This document shows, piece after piece, positions 1 through 7,313 of a DNA stretch of 25,460 nt. The notes below the pieces were generated by a model. That model saw only the letters and a program-made list of their open reading frames with translations. It had not been told where the DNA came from and ran no database searches. The stretch comes from Proteobacteria bacterium HN_bin10. Lineage in GTDB: Bacteria; Pseudomonadota; Alphaproteobacteria; Caulobacterales; Aquidulcibacteraceae. The stretch covers positions 43,940 to 69,399 of the forward strand of contig LWDN01000084.1 in assembly GCA_002083515.1 (NCBI GenBank), read 5' to 3'. The position numbers and the translations under genes were made by a program. Numbering within the stretch: the stretch's first letter is position 1; every line of letters starts with the position of its first letter.

Positions 1-2
1 TC

Positions 3-1646
3 ACCGAGATGTGGGAACGCTTTTCCTTCTACGGGATGCGGGCGCTCCTGGTGATCTATCTCACCCAGCACTTCCTGTTCTCCGACGACAAGGCGCAGGG
101 GCTTTACGGCGCCTATGCGGCCCTCGTGTACCTGATCCCGGTGATCGGCGGCGTCATCGCAGACCGTTTCCTTGGCTCACGCAAGGCAGTGACGATCGGC
201 GCGGTTTTCCTTGTGCTGGGCCACTTCGGGATGGCGTTCGAGGGCCGTGGTTCGGTGCAGGAGCTGAGCTTCAGCGGTGGCGTGTACGATGTCGTCGCCG
301 ACGGCCGGGGCGACAACCGCAACCTCTTCCTGGTCACCGGGGACGCCGAGTTCCCGGTCACATTCACCGCCGAGGGCATGACCATCGAAGGCGCCGGGGA
401 TCGTCTGCCGGCGTTCGTCCCAACAGCGGACTATGAATTGAGTGTGCGCCCGGACATGCTCAGCATCGGCGGCTTGAGCATCCCCTACGAGCAAATTCTC
501 TATCTCTCGCTCGCGTTCATCATCATCGGTGTAGGCTTCCTGAAGGCCAACATCTCGACAACTGTCGGCGCACTCTACGCCGAGAACGATCCGCGCCGCG
601 ATGGTGGGTTCACCATCTTCTACATGGGCATCAATTTGGGCGCGTTTCTGGCGACGTTAGCCTGCGGCTATCTCGGTCAAACCTATGGCTGGAAGTACGG
701 ATTCGGCCTCGCCGGCATCGGCATGACGCTGGGCCTGATCCAATATTTGATGGGGCAGAAATGGCTCAAGGGTAAGGCCGAGCCGCCGAAGCCGATCTCG
801 GCCACATTCGAAGGTCTTTTCTGGATTCTCGGCTTGTTGGCGGTGATCCCGGCCTGGCTGCTGGTGCAGCAAACCGAACTGATGGAGCAGGCGCTGCCGA
901 TCCTCGTGCCGGTTTTGTTTGGCATGGTGTTCGCGTTTGCGCTTGTCGGCTTCAAGGGCCTCGAACGAACGCAGATGCTGGCGGCGCTGATCATGGTGTT
1001 CTTCAGCGTTATTTTCTGGATGTTGTTCGAGCAGGCGGGTTCGTCGCTCTCGTTGTTTGCGGAACGCACCACCGATCTGACGGTCGTGCCGGGCGTCACC
1101 ATGACGGCGGCGCAGACGCAGAGCTTCAACGCCGGCTTCATCGTGCTCTTGGCACTGCCGTTCAGCGCTATGTGGGTCGGCCTGGCCAAGGCCAAAATGG
1201 AGCCATCCACCCCGGTGAAGTTCGCGCTGGGCTTGATTCAGGTCGGCCTCGGCTTCTTCGTGTTGGTCTTCGGCGCACAGTTCGCTGGTGATGACTTCAA
1301 GGTGCCGCTCATCTTCCTGGCGCTGCTCTACCTGCTGCACACCACGGGCGAGCTATTTCTCTCGCCGGTGGGCTTGTCGATGATCACCAAACTCTCGCCG
1401 CATCGCGTCGTCGGCTTGATGATGGGCGTGTGGTTCCTGTCGAGCTCACTCGCGCACATCCTCGCCGCGATCATTGCGCAGCAGACTTCATCCGACACCG
1501 TGGCGGGTCAGGTTGTGGATCTTGGCGGCCAGCTGCAGACCTATGTCAGCACCTTCACCCAAGTGGGCCTGTGGGGCATCGGCGCGGGCGTGTTGCTGCT
1601 GTTGATTTCACCCTTCTTGAAGAAGTGGATGGGCGACGTCCGCTAA
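3..1646 (+). CDS. POT-family proton-dependent peptide transporter (5' truncated by window edge)
   Basis: This is a proton-coupled di/tripeptide importer of the POT/PTR branch of the major facilitator superfamily, acting in the inner membrane. The frame is open to the window edge and begins with TEMWERFSFYGMRALL, the classic POT signature of the first membrane helix. The true start therefore lies upstream and only a short N-terminal segment is missing. A second family signature, with GFLKANIS followed by FYMGINLGAF, lies at about positions 535-660. About a dozen hydrophobic segments follow to the stop at 1644-1646. Between the early helices and the segment starting LYLSLAFIIIGVGF there is a hydrophilic, beta-rich stretch at about positions 240-490. 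Canonical transporters have only a short loop there, so it looks like an inserted extracytoplasmic domain. Substrate specificity cannot be read from the sequence. Family assignment is firm. Confidence 0.93.
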   Translation, partial: TEMWERFSFYGMRALLVIYLTQHFLFSDDKAQGLYGAYAALVYLIPVIGGVIADRFLGSRKAVTIGAVFLVLGHFGMAFEGRGSVQELSFSGGVYDVVADGRGDNRNLFLVTGDAEFPVTFTAEGMTIEGAGDRLPAFVPTADYELSVRPDMLSIGGLSIPYEQILYLSLAFIIIGVGFLKANISTTVGALYAENDPRRDGGFTIFYMGINLGAFLATLACGYLGQTYGWKYGFGLAGIGMTLGLIQYLMGQKWLKGKAEPPKPISATFEGLFWILGLLAVIPAWLLVQQTELMEQALPILVPVLFGMVFAFALVGFKGLERTQMLAALIMVFFSVIFWMLFEQAGSSLSLFAERTTDLTVVPGVTMTAAQTQSFNAGFIVLLALPFSAMWVGLAKAKMEPSTPVKFALGLIQVGLGFFVLVFGAQFAGDDFKVPLIFLALLYLLHTTGELFLSPVGLSMITKLSPHRVVGLMMGVWFLSSSLAHILAAIIAQQTSSDTVAGQVVDLGGQLQTYVSTFTQVGLWGIGAGVLLLLISPFLKKWMGDVR

Positions 1647-1893
1647 GAAAAGTAAACGAAAACAGTCCCTAACCCGCCCTAAAGGCCGGCGGCTAGCGTG
1701 TGCGGATAGTTCTGCCCCTAGCGGCGTCAAGCCGTTGCGCCGGGATTATTTTCCAGGTGGAGTAGGCCCAGACGGAGCGGGGACGCCACCGTCCTTGGGC
1801 TCTTCACCTATAAGGCGAGCGCCGCCGTAATCCGGCGCCTGTCCGGCCCTGATTGATGTTTACGGTTGATTCACGGGTTGCCACGCGGCCCGC

Positions 1894-1900
1894 GGAGGAG
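1894..1900 (+). promoter_or_regulatory. Ribosome binding site of the coupling ATPase
   Basis: GGAGGAG lies six bases before the ATG at 1907. It decides this start over the in-frame ATG at 1853, which has no comparable site. Confidence 0.75.
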
Positions 1901-1906
1901 GTGTTC

Positions 1907-3280
1907 ATGACTAGGCCGCGCACGACCCGCTCCAAGAAGAAGCCTGAGGCTTCGGGGCAGGGATTGCGCCCGGAAGTCATGGATTTGCTGCTTGGCTGGC
2001 AGGTGGACGACCGCAAAGACCCGATCGGCTTTGGCGCCCCGCGCGCCGCCGAGGCGGCTGTCGAGGGCCAGACGCCGATCGTCTTCGGCGAGGACCGCCA
2101 CCTGGTCACCATCGCCCCCACCGGCGCCGGCAAGGGCCGCGGCGTCATCATCCCGAATTTGCTGCGCTTCGAAGGCTCGGTGATCGTCATCGATCCCAAG
2201 GGCGAGACCTGGCACGTCACCGCCCGCCGGCGGAAGGAGATGGGCCAGGAGGTGCGGCTGCTCGATCCGTTCGGCGCCGTCTCCAAGCGCACCGATGCGC
2301 TCAACCCGTTCGATCTGTTCAACCGCCCCGGCGCGCTGCTCGATGCCGACGCCGAGATGCTGGCTTCGCTGCTCGCGGGCGATGTCGGCTTCCACAAGGA
2401 GCCCTTCTGGGACAATTGGGGCCGCTCGCTGATGGCTGGCGTCATCGCCGCCGTGGCTGAAACTTCGCCGAAGGCCGAGCGCCATTTCGGCAAGGTGCGC
2501 GAAATCCTGATGAGCGACGACGCGGTCTACAACCTCGCCGCTTTGGTCGAAGGCCACGAAAATCTGAACCGGCTCTCGAAGCAGAACATCTCGTCGTTCC
2601 TGCCGATCACCGAACAGACGCGCTCGGGCATTCTCTCCACCGCGCAATCGTATCTGAAGGTGGTCAATTCGGACTCGGCGCTGCGTTCGCTGTCGAAATC
2701 GACCATCAGCCTCGATGCCGTGCGCCGCGGCGATCCGATGACGATCTACATCGTCATCCCGCCGGACAAGCTCGAGAGCCACGGCGCGCTGCTGCGCCTC
2801 TGGGTCGGCGCGCTGATGCTGACGGTGATGGGCCGCAAGCGCCGTCCGAAGCGCTCGACGCTCTTTCTGTTGGACGAGTGCGCGCAGCTCGGCGAGTTCG
2901 GTCCGCTCCGGCAATCGATGACGCTGCTGCGCGGCTATGGATTGCAGGTGTGGCCGTTCTTCCAGGATTTGTCGCAGCTGCAGCGGCTCTATCCGAAGGA
3001 TTGGCGCACGATTTTCAACAATGCCGGCGTGTTCCAGCTGTTCGGCGTCGCCAATCATCTGATGGCGAAGGAGAGCGCCGAACTGATCGGCGACATCGAC
3101 TCCGATCGCTTGCGTCACATGACCAAGGAGCAGCAGATCATCGCCGTCTCCAACCAGAAGGCGATGAGCGCGCGGCTGCCGGATTATCTCGTCGATGCGC
3201 CGTTCGCCGGTCAGTTCGATCCGAACCCGATGTTCGAAACCGACGACGCGCCGGCCAAGCGCAAGCCCAGGGCGCGGTAG
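1907..3280 (+). CDS. Stand-alone VirD4/TraG-like type IV coupling ATPase
   Basis: This is a 457-residue ATPase of the TraG/VirD4 (T4CP, TraM/TraD-like) family, which normally brings DNA or protein substrates to a type IV secretion channel. Walker A is PTGAGKGRG (residues 71-79), and the family block VIVIDPKGE follows soon after. Walker B is LFLLDECAQLGEFG (about 318-331), followed by the LLRGYGLQVWPFFQDLSQL segment typical of VirD4. An in-frame ATG 54 bases upstream exists, but the ATG at 1907 is preceded by GGAGGAG at 1894-1900, so it is chosen. The N-terminal membrane helices of classical VirD4 are absent, so the protein should be soluble. No other type IV secretion, relaxase or transfer gene is visible here. 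It may serve another locus or have a different role. The stop lies 90 bases before the TIR-FGE gene on the same strand. Confidence 0.9.
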   Translation: MTRPRTTRSKKKPEASGQGLRPEVMDLLLGWQVDDRKDPIGFGAPRAAEAAVEGQTPIVFGEDRHLVTIAPTGAGKGRGVIIPNLLRFEGSVIVIDPKGETWHVTARRRKEMGQEVRLLDPFGAVSKRTDALNPFDLFNRPGALLDADAEMLASLLAGDVGFHKEPFWDNWGRSLMAGVIAAVAETSPKAERHFGKVREILMSDDAVYNLAALVEGHENLNRLSKQNISSFLPITEQTRSGILSTAQSYLKVVNSDSALRSLSKSTISLDAVRRGDPMTIYIVIPPDKLESHGALLRLWVGALMLTVMGRKRRPKRSTLFLLDECAQLGEFGPLRQSMTLLRGYGLQVWPFFQDLSQLQRLYPKDWRTIFNNAGVFQLFGVANHLMAKESAELIGDIDSDRLRHMTKEQQIIAVSNQKAMSARLPDYLVDAPFAGQFDPNPMFETDDAPAKRKPRAR

Positions 3281-3370
3281 GGCATGATCGTGCGCTGAGA
3301 AGCGCGCTCCAGCTCCGACATTGGCAATCGGCGCCCGTGCGGCTAGGTTCGCGCCCAGCAGGGCAGGGCC

Positions 3371-4825
3371 ATGGCGGGCGAGGCGATCTTCATCGGCTAT
3401 CGGCGCGACGACACCGCCGACGTCGCCGGGCGCATCTACGATGCGATGGCGTTGCGCTTCGGCCGCCAGCGCATCTTCAAGGATGTCGACAATATCGGCC
3501 CCGGAGTCGATTTCGGCGACTACATCAAGAGCGTGCTGCCGCGTTGCCGCGTGGCCTTGGTGCTGATCGGCCCGCATTGGCTCGACTCCAAGGATCAGAG
3601 CGGGCGCCGCCGCATCGATGACGAGCACGATTGGGTGCGCATCGAGATCGAGACGGCGCTGGCGACGCCCGGCCTCTTGGTGGTGCCGGTCCTGGTCAAC
3701 GGCGCCGGCATGCCGCGCGGCGAAGCAGTGCCCGAGAGCTTGCGCCCGCTGCTGCGCCGCAACGCAGCCATCATTCGCCGCGACCCGGATTTTCACGACG
3801 ATGTCGAGCGGTTGGCCACCGCGCTGCGCGCCAGCGTCAACACGGGCGTTCTGGATTTGAGCAAGATCGGCGGCAAGGCGGCGGGACCGGCGCCTGTCCG
3901 CGAGCGCAAGAGCAACGCGCCTTTGCTGATCGGCGGCGCGGTGGCGGCGATTGCGTTGGTGGCGATCGGTTTCGGCGTCTCGCGCTATTTTCCTCCCCCG
4001 TTCACGGGGGAGGTGGCGAGCGAAACTGGCTCTGAACCCTCTCCACCCAACGGGGGGAGAGGGCAGGGTGAGGGGGGCGAGCCAAGTTCGCCCGCCAACA
4101 GCGCCTCCACCCTCACCCCCGGCCCCTCTCCCTCCTCGGGAGGGAGAGGGGAGCAAGAAGCCGCGCCGCAAACCCCGCAGCAAGCGCCGGTGCAACAGCC
4201 CACGCAGTCGGGAAACATTATCCGGGATTGTCCGGACATTTGCCCGCAGATGGTGCGCATTCCAGGCCAATCGTTCGCGGCTGGCCGTTACGAGGTGACC
4301 TTCGCGCAATGGGATGCGTGCGTCGCTAGCGGCGGCTGCAACGGCTATTCGCCGAGCGACGAAGGCTGGGGACGCGGCAATCGGCCGGTAATCAATGTCA
4401 GCTGGAACGACGCGCAAGCCTACGTGCAATGGCTCAGCCAACGCACCGGCCAGCGCTATCGTTTGCTGACTGAAGCCGAGTGGGAACACGCCGCTCGCGC
4501 GGGCACGACGACGAATTTTTCTTGGGGCGATCAAGACCCCGTGTGCGATCAGAATGCGCGCAACGGCGCGAACTTCTCTGCGTGCACCGATGATCGCACG
4601 CGCCCGATTGGCTCATTCCAGCCCAACAGGTTCGGGCTCAGCGACGTTCACGGCAATGTCTGGGAATGGGTCGAAGATTGTTTCGATTCCGATTGCTCGT
4701 TCCGGGTGTACCGTGGCGGCTCTTGGGGCAACGACCCACGGGTCCTCCGATCGGCGATCCGGTACGGGGGCACCCCGACGGACCGGCTTTACGTCGTAGG
4801 GATCCGTGTCGCCAAGACGCTTTGA
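3371..4825 (+). CDS. TIR domain - transmembrane - FGE-sulfatase/C-type-lectin-like fusion protein
   Basis: This 484-residue protein joins three parts. Residues 4-150 are a bacterial TIR domain of the TIR_2 type: FIGYRRDD at 7-14, the FKDVDNIGPGVDF block at 36-48, and W88 with E92 in the position of the catalytic glutamate of NAD-cleaving TIRs. Residues 183-205 form one hydrophobic segment. Residues from about 290 to the end are a formylglycine-generating-enzyme/sulfatase-modifying domain with YEVTFAQW, LLTEAEWEHAAR, DVHGNVWEWVED and YRGGSW. The TIR part is expected in the cytoplasm and the lectin-like part outside. Residues 207-261 are a low-complexity Pro/Gly/Ser linker encoded by palindromic repeats. 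The C-terminal 40 residues resemble a DGR variable region (see findings). The usual strong ribosome site is not evident before the ATG at 3371. Function is inferred as NAD hydrolysis or signalling triggered by ligand binding; a defence role is possible but unproven. Confidence 0.88.
   Translation: MAGEAIFIGYRRDDTADVAGRIYDAMALRFGRQRIFKDVDNIGPGVDFGDYIKSVLPRCRVALVLIGPHWLDSKDQSGRRRIDDEHDWVRIEIETALATPGLLVVPVLVNGAGMPRGEAVPESLRPLLRRNAAIIRRDPDFHDDVERLATALRASVNTGVLDLSKIGGKAAGPAPVRERKSNAPLLIGGAVAAIALVAIGFGVSRYFPPPFTGEVASETGSEPSPPNGGRGQGEGGEPSSPANSASTLTPGPSPSSGGRGEQEAAPQTPQQAPVQQPTQSGNIIRDCPDICPQMVRIPGQSFAAGRYEVTFAQWDACVASGGCNGYSPSDEGWGRGNRPVINVSWNDAQAYVQWLSQRTGQRYRLLTEAEWEHAARAGTTTNFSWGDQDPVCDQNARNGANFSACTDDRTRPIGSFQPNRFGLSDVHGNVWEWVEDCFDSDCSFRVYRGGSWGNDPRVLRSAIRYGGTPTDRLYVVGIRVAKTL
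3992..4151. repeat. REP/BIME-like palindrome cluster inside the TIR-FGE coding sequence
   Basis: Three hairpins stand in a row. A 9-bp perfect stem CCTCCCCCG/CGGGGGAGG occupies 3992-4000 and 4005-4013. A stem CCCTCTCC/GGAGAGGG occupies 4037-4044 and 4056-4063. A 13-bp perfect stem occupies 4123-4135 and 4139-4151 with loop TCG. Units two and three face each other through GGGTGAGG and CCTCACCC arms, as in BIME elements. The whole block is read through in frame and encodes the linker between the membrane segment and the FGE domain. Confidence 0.85.
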
Positions 4826-5095
4826 ACCATTGATTATTTGCCCACTGAAATACTGAAAATAACTGCAAGGGTTTGATCGTTCTATCAACGTTATCCGCGT
4901 GGGGGGCCGGGGCTTCAGCCCCCGGCCGCTATTTGTACGAGACCGAACCTCCGAGGACCGCCGGCTTCCAGCCGGCATTGAGTCAGGTCGAACAAGCGTT
5001 GCGTCTTGTCGGGTGCATCGAGCCGTGGAAGTCGGCGGCCGACCGGAAGATTGTAACATTGCCGGCAAGACGCCGGCTGTCCTGGTGAGCGTCGG
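4826..5095. other. Non-coding convergent gap with palindromes
   Basis: No credible gene lies between the 3' ends of the TIR-FGE gene and the DUF5615 toxin. The first 70 bases are AT-rich and unlike the surroundings. They are followed by a GC-rich hairpin at 4905-4927 (GGCCGGGGCT paired with AGCCCCCGGCC, one bulged base) and the inverted pair of GCCGGC hairpins listed separately. Confidence 0.7.
4954..5083. repeat. Inverted pair of GCCGGC-N5-GCCGGC hairpin units
   Basis: The unit AGGAC-(C/A)-GCCGGC-N5-GCCGGCA occurs on the plus strand at 4954-4977 and in reverse orientation at 5060-5083. Each copy folds as a 6-bp hairpin (4960-4965 with 4971-4976; 5061-5066 with 5072-5077), and the two face each other across about 82 bases. 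This layout is typical of REP/BIME-type elements and of small non-autonomous repeats. Confidence 0.8.
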
Positions 5096-5422
5096 TCAGC
5101 GCAGCTCGATCGTTGTCTCGCCAAAGTCCAACAGCGACTCGACGCTTGGCCAGCGCGCGTCGATCCAAAGACGAAACGGCGCCAGTCTGAGATTGCCACA
5201 TCGGAGCAGCACGACACGCGCGCCGCCTATGCGCGCCGCGAGGTCGAGATAATCCGCGTCCTTCGTAATGACGATCGCTTCTGTTGAGACCGCCATATCC
5301 CAGATGGCGCGATCGTCCGCCTGCGCGTCGATAACGTGTGCTGCGTGCTGGGCGTCGTGCCCCCGCTCAATCAACCAAACAGCAAGCGCTGGCGGGAGAT
5401 TGGTGTCCACCAGAAAGCGCAT
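5096..5422 (-). CDS. DUF5615 PIN-like toxin nuclease
   Basis: This 108-residue protein has the DUF5615 (PIN-like, Mut7-C-related) pattern. It starts with FLVDTNLP carrying the first acidic residue, continues with RGHDAQH and the DDRAIWDMA helix, and then has the TKDADYLDL motif with further acidic residues. Family members are predicted RNases and the toxin half of toxin-antitoxin pairs. The start ATG lies 5 bases after the stop of the DUF433 gene, so the two are co-transcribed with the antitoxin first. The length is normal for the family and all the expected acidic positions are present, so the gene looks intact. The RNA target cannot be inferred. Confidence 0.85.
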   Translation of the reverse strand: MRFLVDTNLPPALAVWLIERGHDAQHAAHVIDAQADDRAIWDMAVSTEAIVITKDADYLDLAARIGGARVVLLRCGNLRLAPFRLWIDARWPSVESLLDFGETTIELR

Positions 5423-5427
5423 GGCGC

Positions 5428-5640
5428 TTAGGCTGTGACGATCGGGTGATCGAAGTTTTTAGCGGCGTAGGCCAGCGCCGCTTCGATGTCGGCAGCTTCA
5501 AGGTAGGGGAAGGCCTCGAGGATGTCGGCTTCCTTCATGCCGGAACCGAGCATCTCCAGCACTTCGGCCACGGTGATGCGCATGCCGCGGATCGTGGGGC
5601 GCCCGCCGCGAACATTGGGAAGGACGGTAATGCGTTCCAT
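5428..5640 (-). CDS. DUF433 antitoxin
   Basis: This 70-residue DUF433 protein (VapB45-like helix-turn-helix) is the usual partner of DUF5615 toxins. The core pattern GRPTIRGMRITVAEVLEML is visible at about residues 13-31, followed by the helical IEAALAYAA segment. It should neutralise the downstream nuclease and repress its own promoter. The upstream DNA carries an imperfect palindrome eight bases or fewer from the start codon, consistent with autoregulation. It is the first gene of a two-gene operon and lies 47 bases downstream of the carboxyltransferase stop on the same strand. Confidence 0.85.
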   Translation of the reverse strand: MERITVLPNVRGGRPTIRGMRITVAEVLEMLGSGMKEADILEAFPYLEAADIEAALAYAAKNFDHPIVTA

Positions 5641-5644
5641 GTTG

Positions 5645-5660
5645 GTTATTGTAACATAAC
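5645..5660 (-). promoter_or_regulatory. Putative operator of the DUF433/DUF5615 pair
   Basis: GTTATTGTAACATAAC is an imperfect inverted repeat with GTTAT/ATAAC arms, just upstream of the antitoxin start codon. Autoregulatory operators normally sit here in toxin-antitoxin operons. The AT-rich core could also carry the -10 element. Function is inferred from position. Confidence 0.45.
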
Positions 5661-5687
5661 GCGCAGCAACGGGGAATGGAGGTCAGA

Positions 5688-7235
5688 CTAAGGCCGCATC
5701 CCGAAGCTGCTCGGCCCGGTTTCATTCATCCTCTGCGCCAGGCCGATCCATTCGCACAGCAGCGGCCGCGTATCGCGCGGATCGATGATCTCTTCGGCGT
5801 AGAAACTCTCCGCCGTGCGGAAGGGCGAGCGCAGCGCTTCCGCCCAGGCGCGGATTTCGGCCAGGCGCTTCTCAGGTTCGGGGTGCGCTTCGAGTTCGGC
5901 TTTGAACGCTGCTTCGATGCCGCCTTCGAGCGGCAGCGAGCCCCAGTCGCCTGAGGGCCAGCAATAACGCAGCTTCGTCCGCGTCGGGTTCATCATCGCC
6001 GAGCCCGCCAGCCCGAACGCTTGCCGCACCACGATCGAGCACCACGGCACGCGCGCCTGATACACCGCCGCCATCGCCTGCACGCCAAGCTTCACGGTGG
6101 CGGCGCGCTCGTGCTTCACGCCGACGGCGAAGCCCGGGCAATCGACGAAATGCACCACCGGCAGATGAAACGTCTGCGCCAGATCGACATGCTTGATCAG
6201 CTTGCGGCAGACGTCCGCCGTCCAGGCGCCGCCCATGAAATGCGGATCGCCGGCGAGCACCGCGACACTATAGCCGTCGACGCGGGCAAAGCCGGTGATC
6301 AGCCCGCGGCCCCACAGGCGTCCGGTCTCGAAGAACGTGCCGGCGTCGACGCAAGTTTCGACGATGCGGCGCATCTTGTAGGGCACGCGCCGATCGCGAG
6401 GCACAATCTCGATGAGACCTGGATCGCGACGATCTTTCGGATCGGCGGTTTCGACGCGCGCCGGCAGCTCGTGGACTGAGGCGGGCAGGTAAGAGAGAAA
6501 CTTGCGCGCCGCCGCGAAGGCGTCGGTTTCGCTGGCGACGATATCATCGACGACGCCGTTCTTGCCGTTGATGTCGGCGCCGCCCAGGCTTTCCTTGTCA
6601 ACATCCTCGCCGATCGCTTTCGCCACTGGCGGTCCGGCGACGAACACTTGAGACAGACCTTGCACCATTACACTGTAATGGCTTGCGGCCACGCGCCCCG
6701 CGCCGAGGCCCGCGCAGGGTCCTAGCGCCAGTGCGACGACCGGCACGGTGGCCATGTTCGCCACCACCCATTCCCAACCCGGCGTCTGCGGAATGTAGGT
6801 GCGCGGATCCTTCTCCAGCATTTTTACCGAGCCGCCGCCGCCGGTGCCGTCGACCATGCGGACGAGCGGCATGCGATATTCGTTGGCCATTTGCTCGGCG
6901 AAGACGAGCTTCTGCCAGATGCCGGCATCCGCCGCGCCGCCGCGCACGGAAAAATCATCAGATTGGACGGCGACAGGCCGGCCATCGACCAGCCCGCGCC
7001 CGACCACGAAGGGCGTGGCGCGAAACGCCGCCAGCTGATTGTCGCCGCCGTATTCGGCCTTGCCCGCGATCTTGCCCGTCTCGTGAAACGAGCCCGGATC
7101 GAGCAGCGCCTCGACGCGTTCGCGCGCGGTGAGCTTGCCTGAGGCTTTCTGGCGCGCCACGCGCTCAGGCCCGCCCATCGCCTCGGCCAGCGCTTCGCGG
7201 CGGCGCAGTTCTTCGATGTCCTTGTCCCAGCTCAT
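5688..7235 (-). CDS. Acyl-CoA carboxylase carboxyltransferase (beta) subunit
   Basis: This 515-residue carboxyl transferase belongs to the family of propionyl-, methylcrotonyl- and geranyl-CoA carboxylase beta subunits. These move CO2 from carboxybiotin to an acyl-CoA in the cytoplasm. Both crotonase-like halves are present. The N half contains VQSDDFSVRGG and the glycine-rich GGGGSVKMLE (residues 132-141), and the C half contains VDCPGFAVG and the terminal EEIIDPRDTRP. Length is normal for the family. The start has AGGAAGAG at 7242-7249 as a ribosome site. No biotin carboxylase/BCCP alpha subunit lies in the window, so the partner is encoded elsewhere and the substrate is unknown. It is divergent from the membrane-protein gene at 7314. 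A perfect 17-base palindrome inside the gene at 6665-6681 is probably coincidence. Confidence 0.9.
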   Translation of the reverse strand: MSWDKDIEELRRREALAEAMGGPERVARQKASGKLTARERVEALLDPGSFHETGKIAGKAEYGGDNQLAAFRATPFVVGRGLVDGRPVAVQSDDFSVRGGAADAGIWQKLVFAEQMANEYRMPLVRMVDGTGGGGSVKMLEKDPRTYIPQTPGWEWVVANMATVPVVALALGPCAGLGAGRVAASHYSVMVQGLSQVFVAGPPVAKAIGEDVDKESLGGADINGKNGVVDDIVASETDAFAAARKFLSYLPASVHELPARVETADPKDRRDPGLIEIVPRDRRVPYKMRRIVETCVDAGTFFETGRLWGRGLITGFARVDGYSVAVLAGDPHFMGGAWTADVCRKLIKHVDLAQTFHLPVVHFVDCPGFAVGVKHERAATVKLGVQAMAAVYQARVPWCSIVVRQAFGLAGSAMMNPTRTKLRYCWPSGDWGSLPLEGGIEAAFKAELEAHPEPEKRLAEIRAWAEALRSPFRTAESFYAEEIIDPRDTRPLLCEWIGLAQRMNETGPSSFGMRP

Positions 7236-7313
7236 GCCACTCTTCCTGGCGTCCGCGCGTCATTGTCGGAAGGGCGCCGCCACGATATCTTTTCGCAATA
7301 ACAGGTGCGGTCA

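Noticed and set aside
2878..3621. Plus-strand frame overlapping the end of the coupling ATPase and start of TIR-FGE
   Set aside because: Out-of-frame shadow, Arg-rich and without recognisable sequence; it would overlap two certain genes.
1871..4534. Long minus-strand frame antisense to the coupling ATPase and TIR-FGE genes
   Set aside because: Low-complexity Arg/Ala/His translation without motifs; both plus-strand genes have complete domain signatures.
3992..5083. Possible CRISPR array
   Set aside because: The palindromic units vary in length and orientation and lack regularly spaced identical repeats.
6665..6681. Perfect palindrome CCATTACACTGTAATGG inside the carboxyltransferase gene
   Set aside because: It lies in the middle of a conserved coding region, encodes a normal family segment and is not near any start; probably chance.
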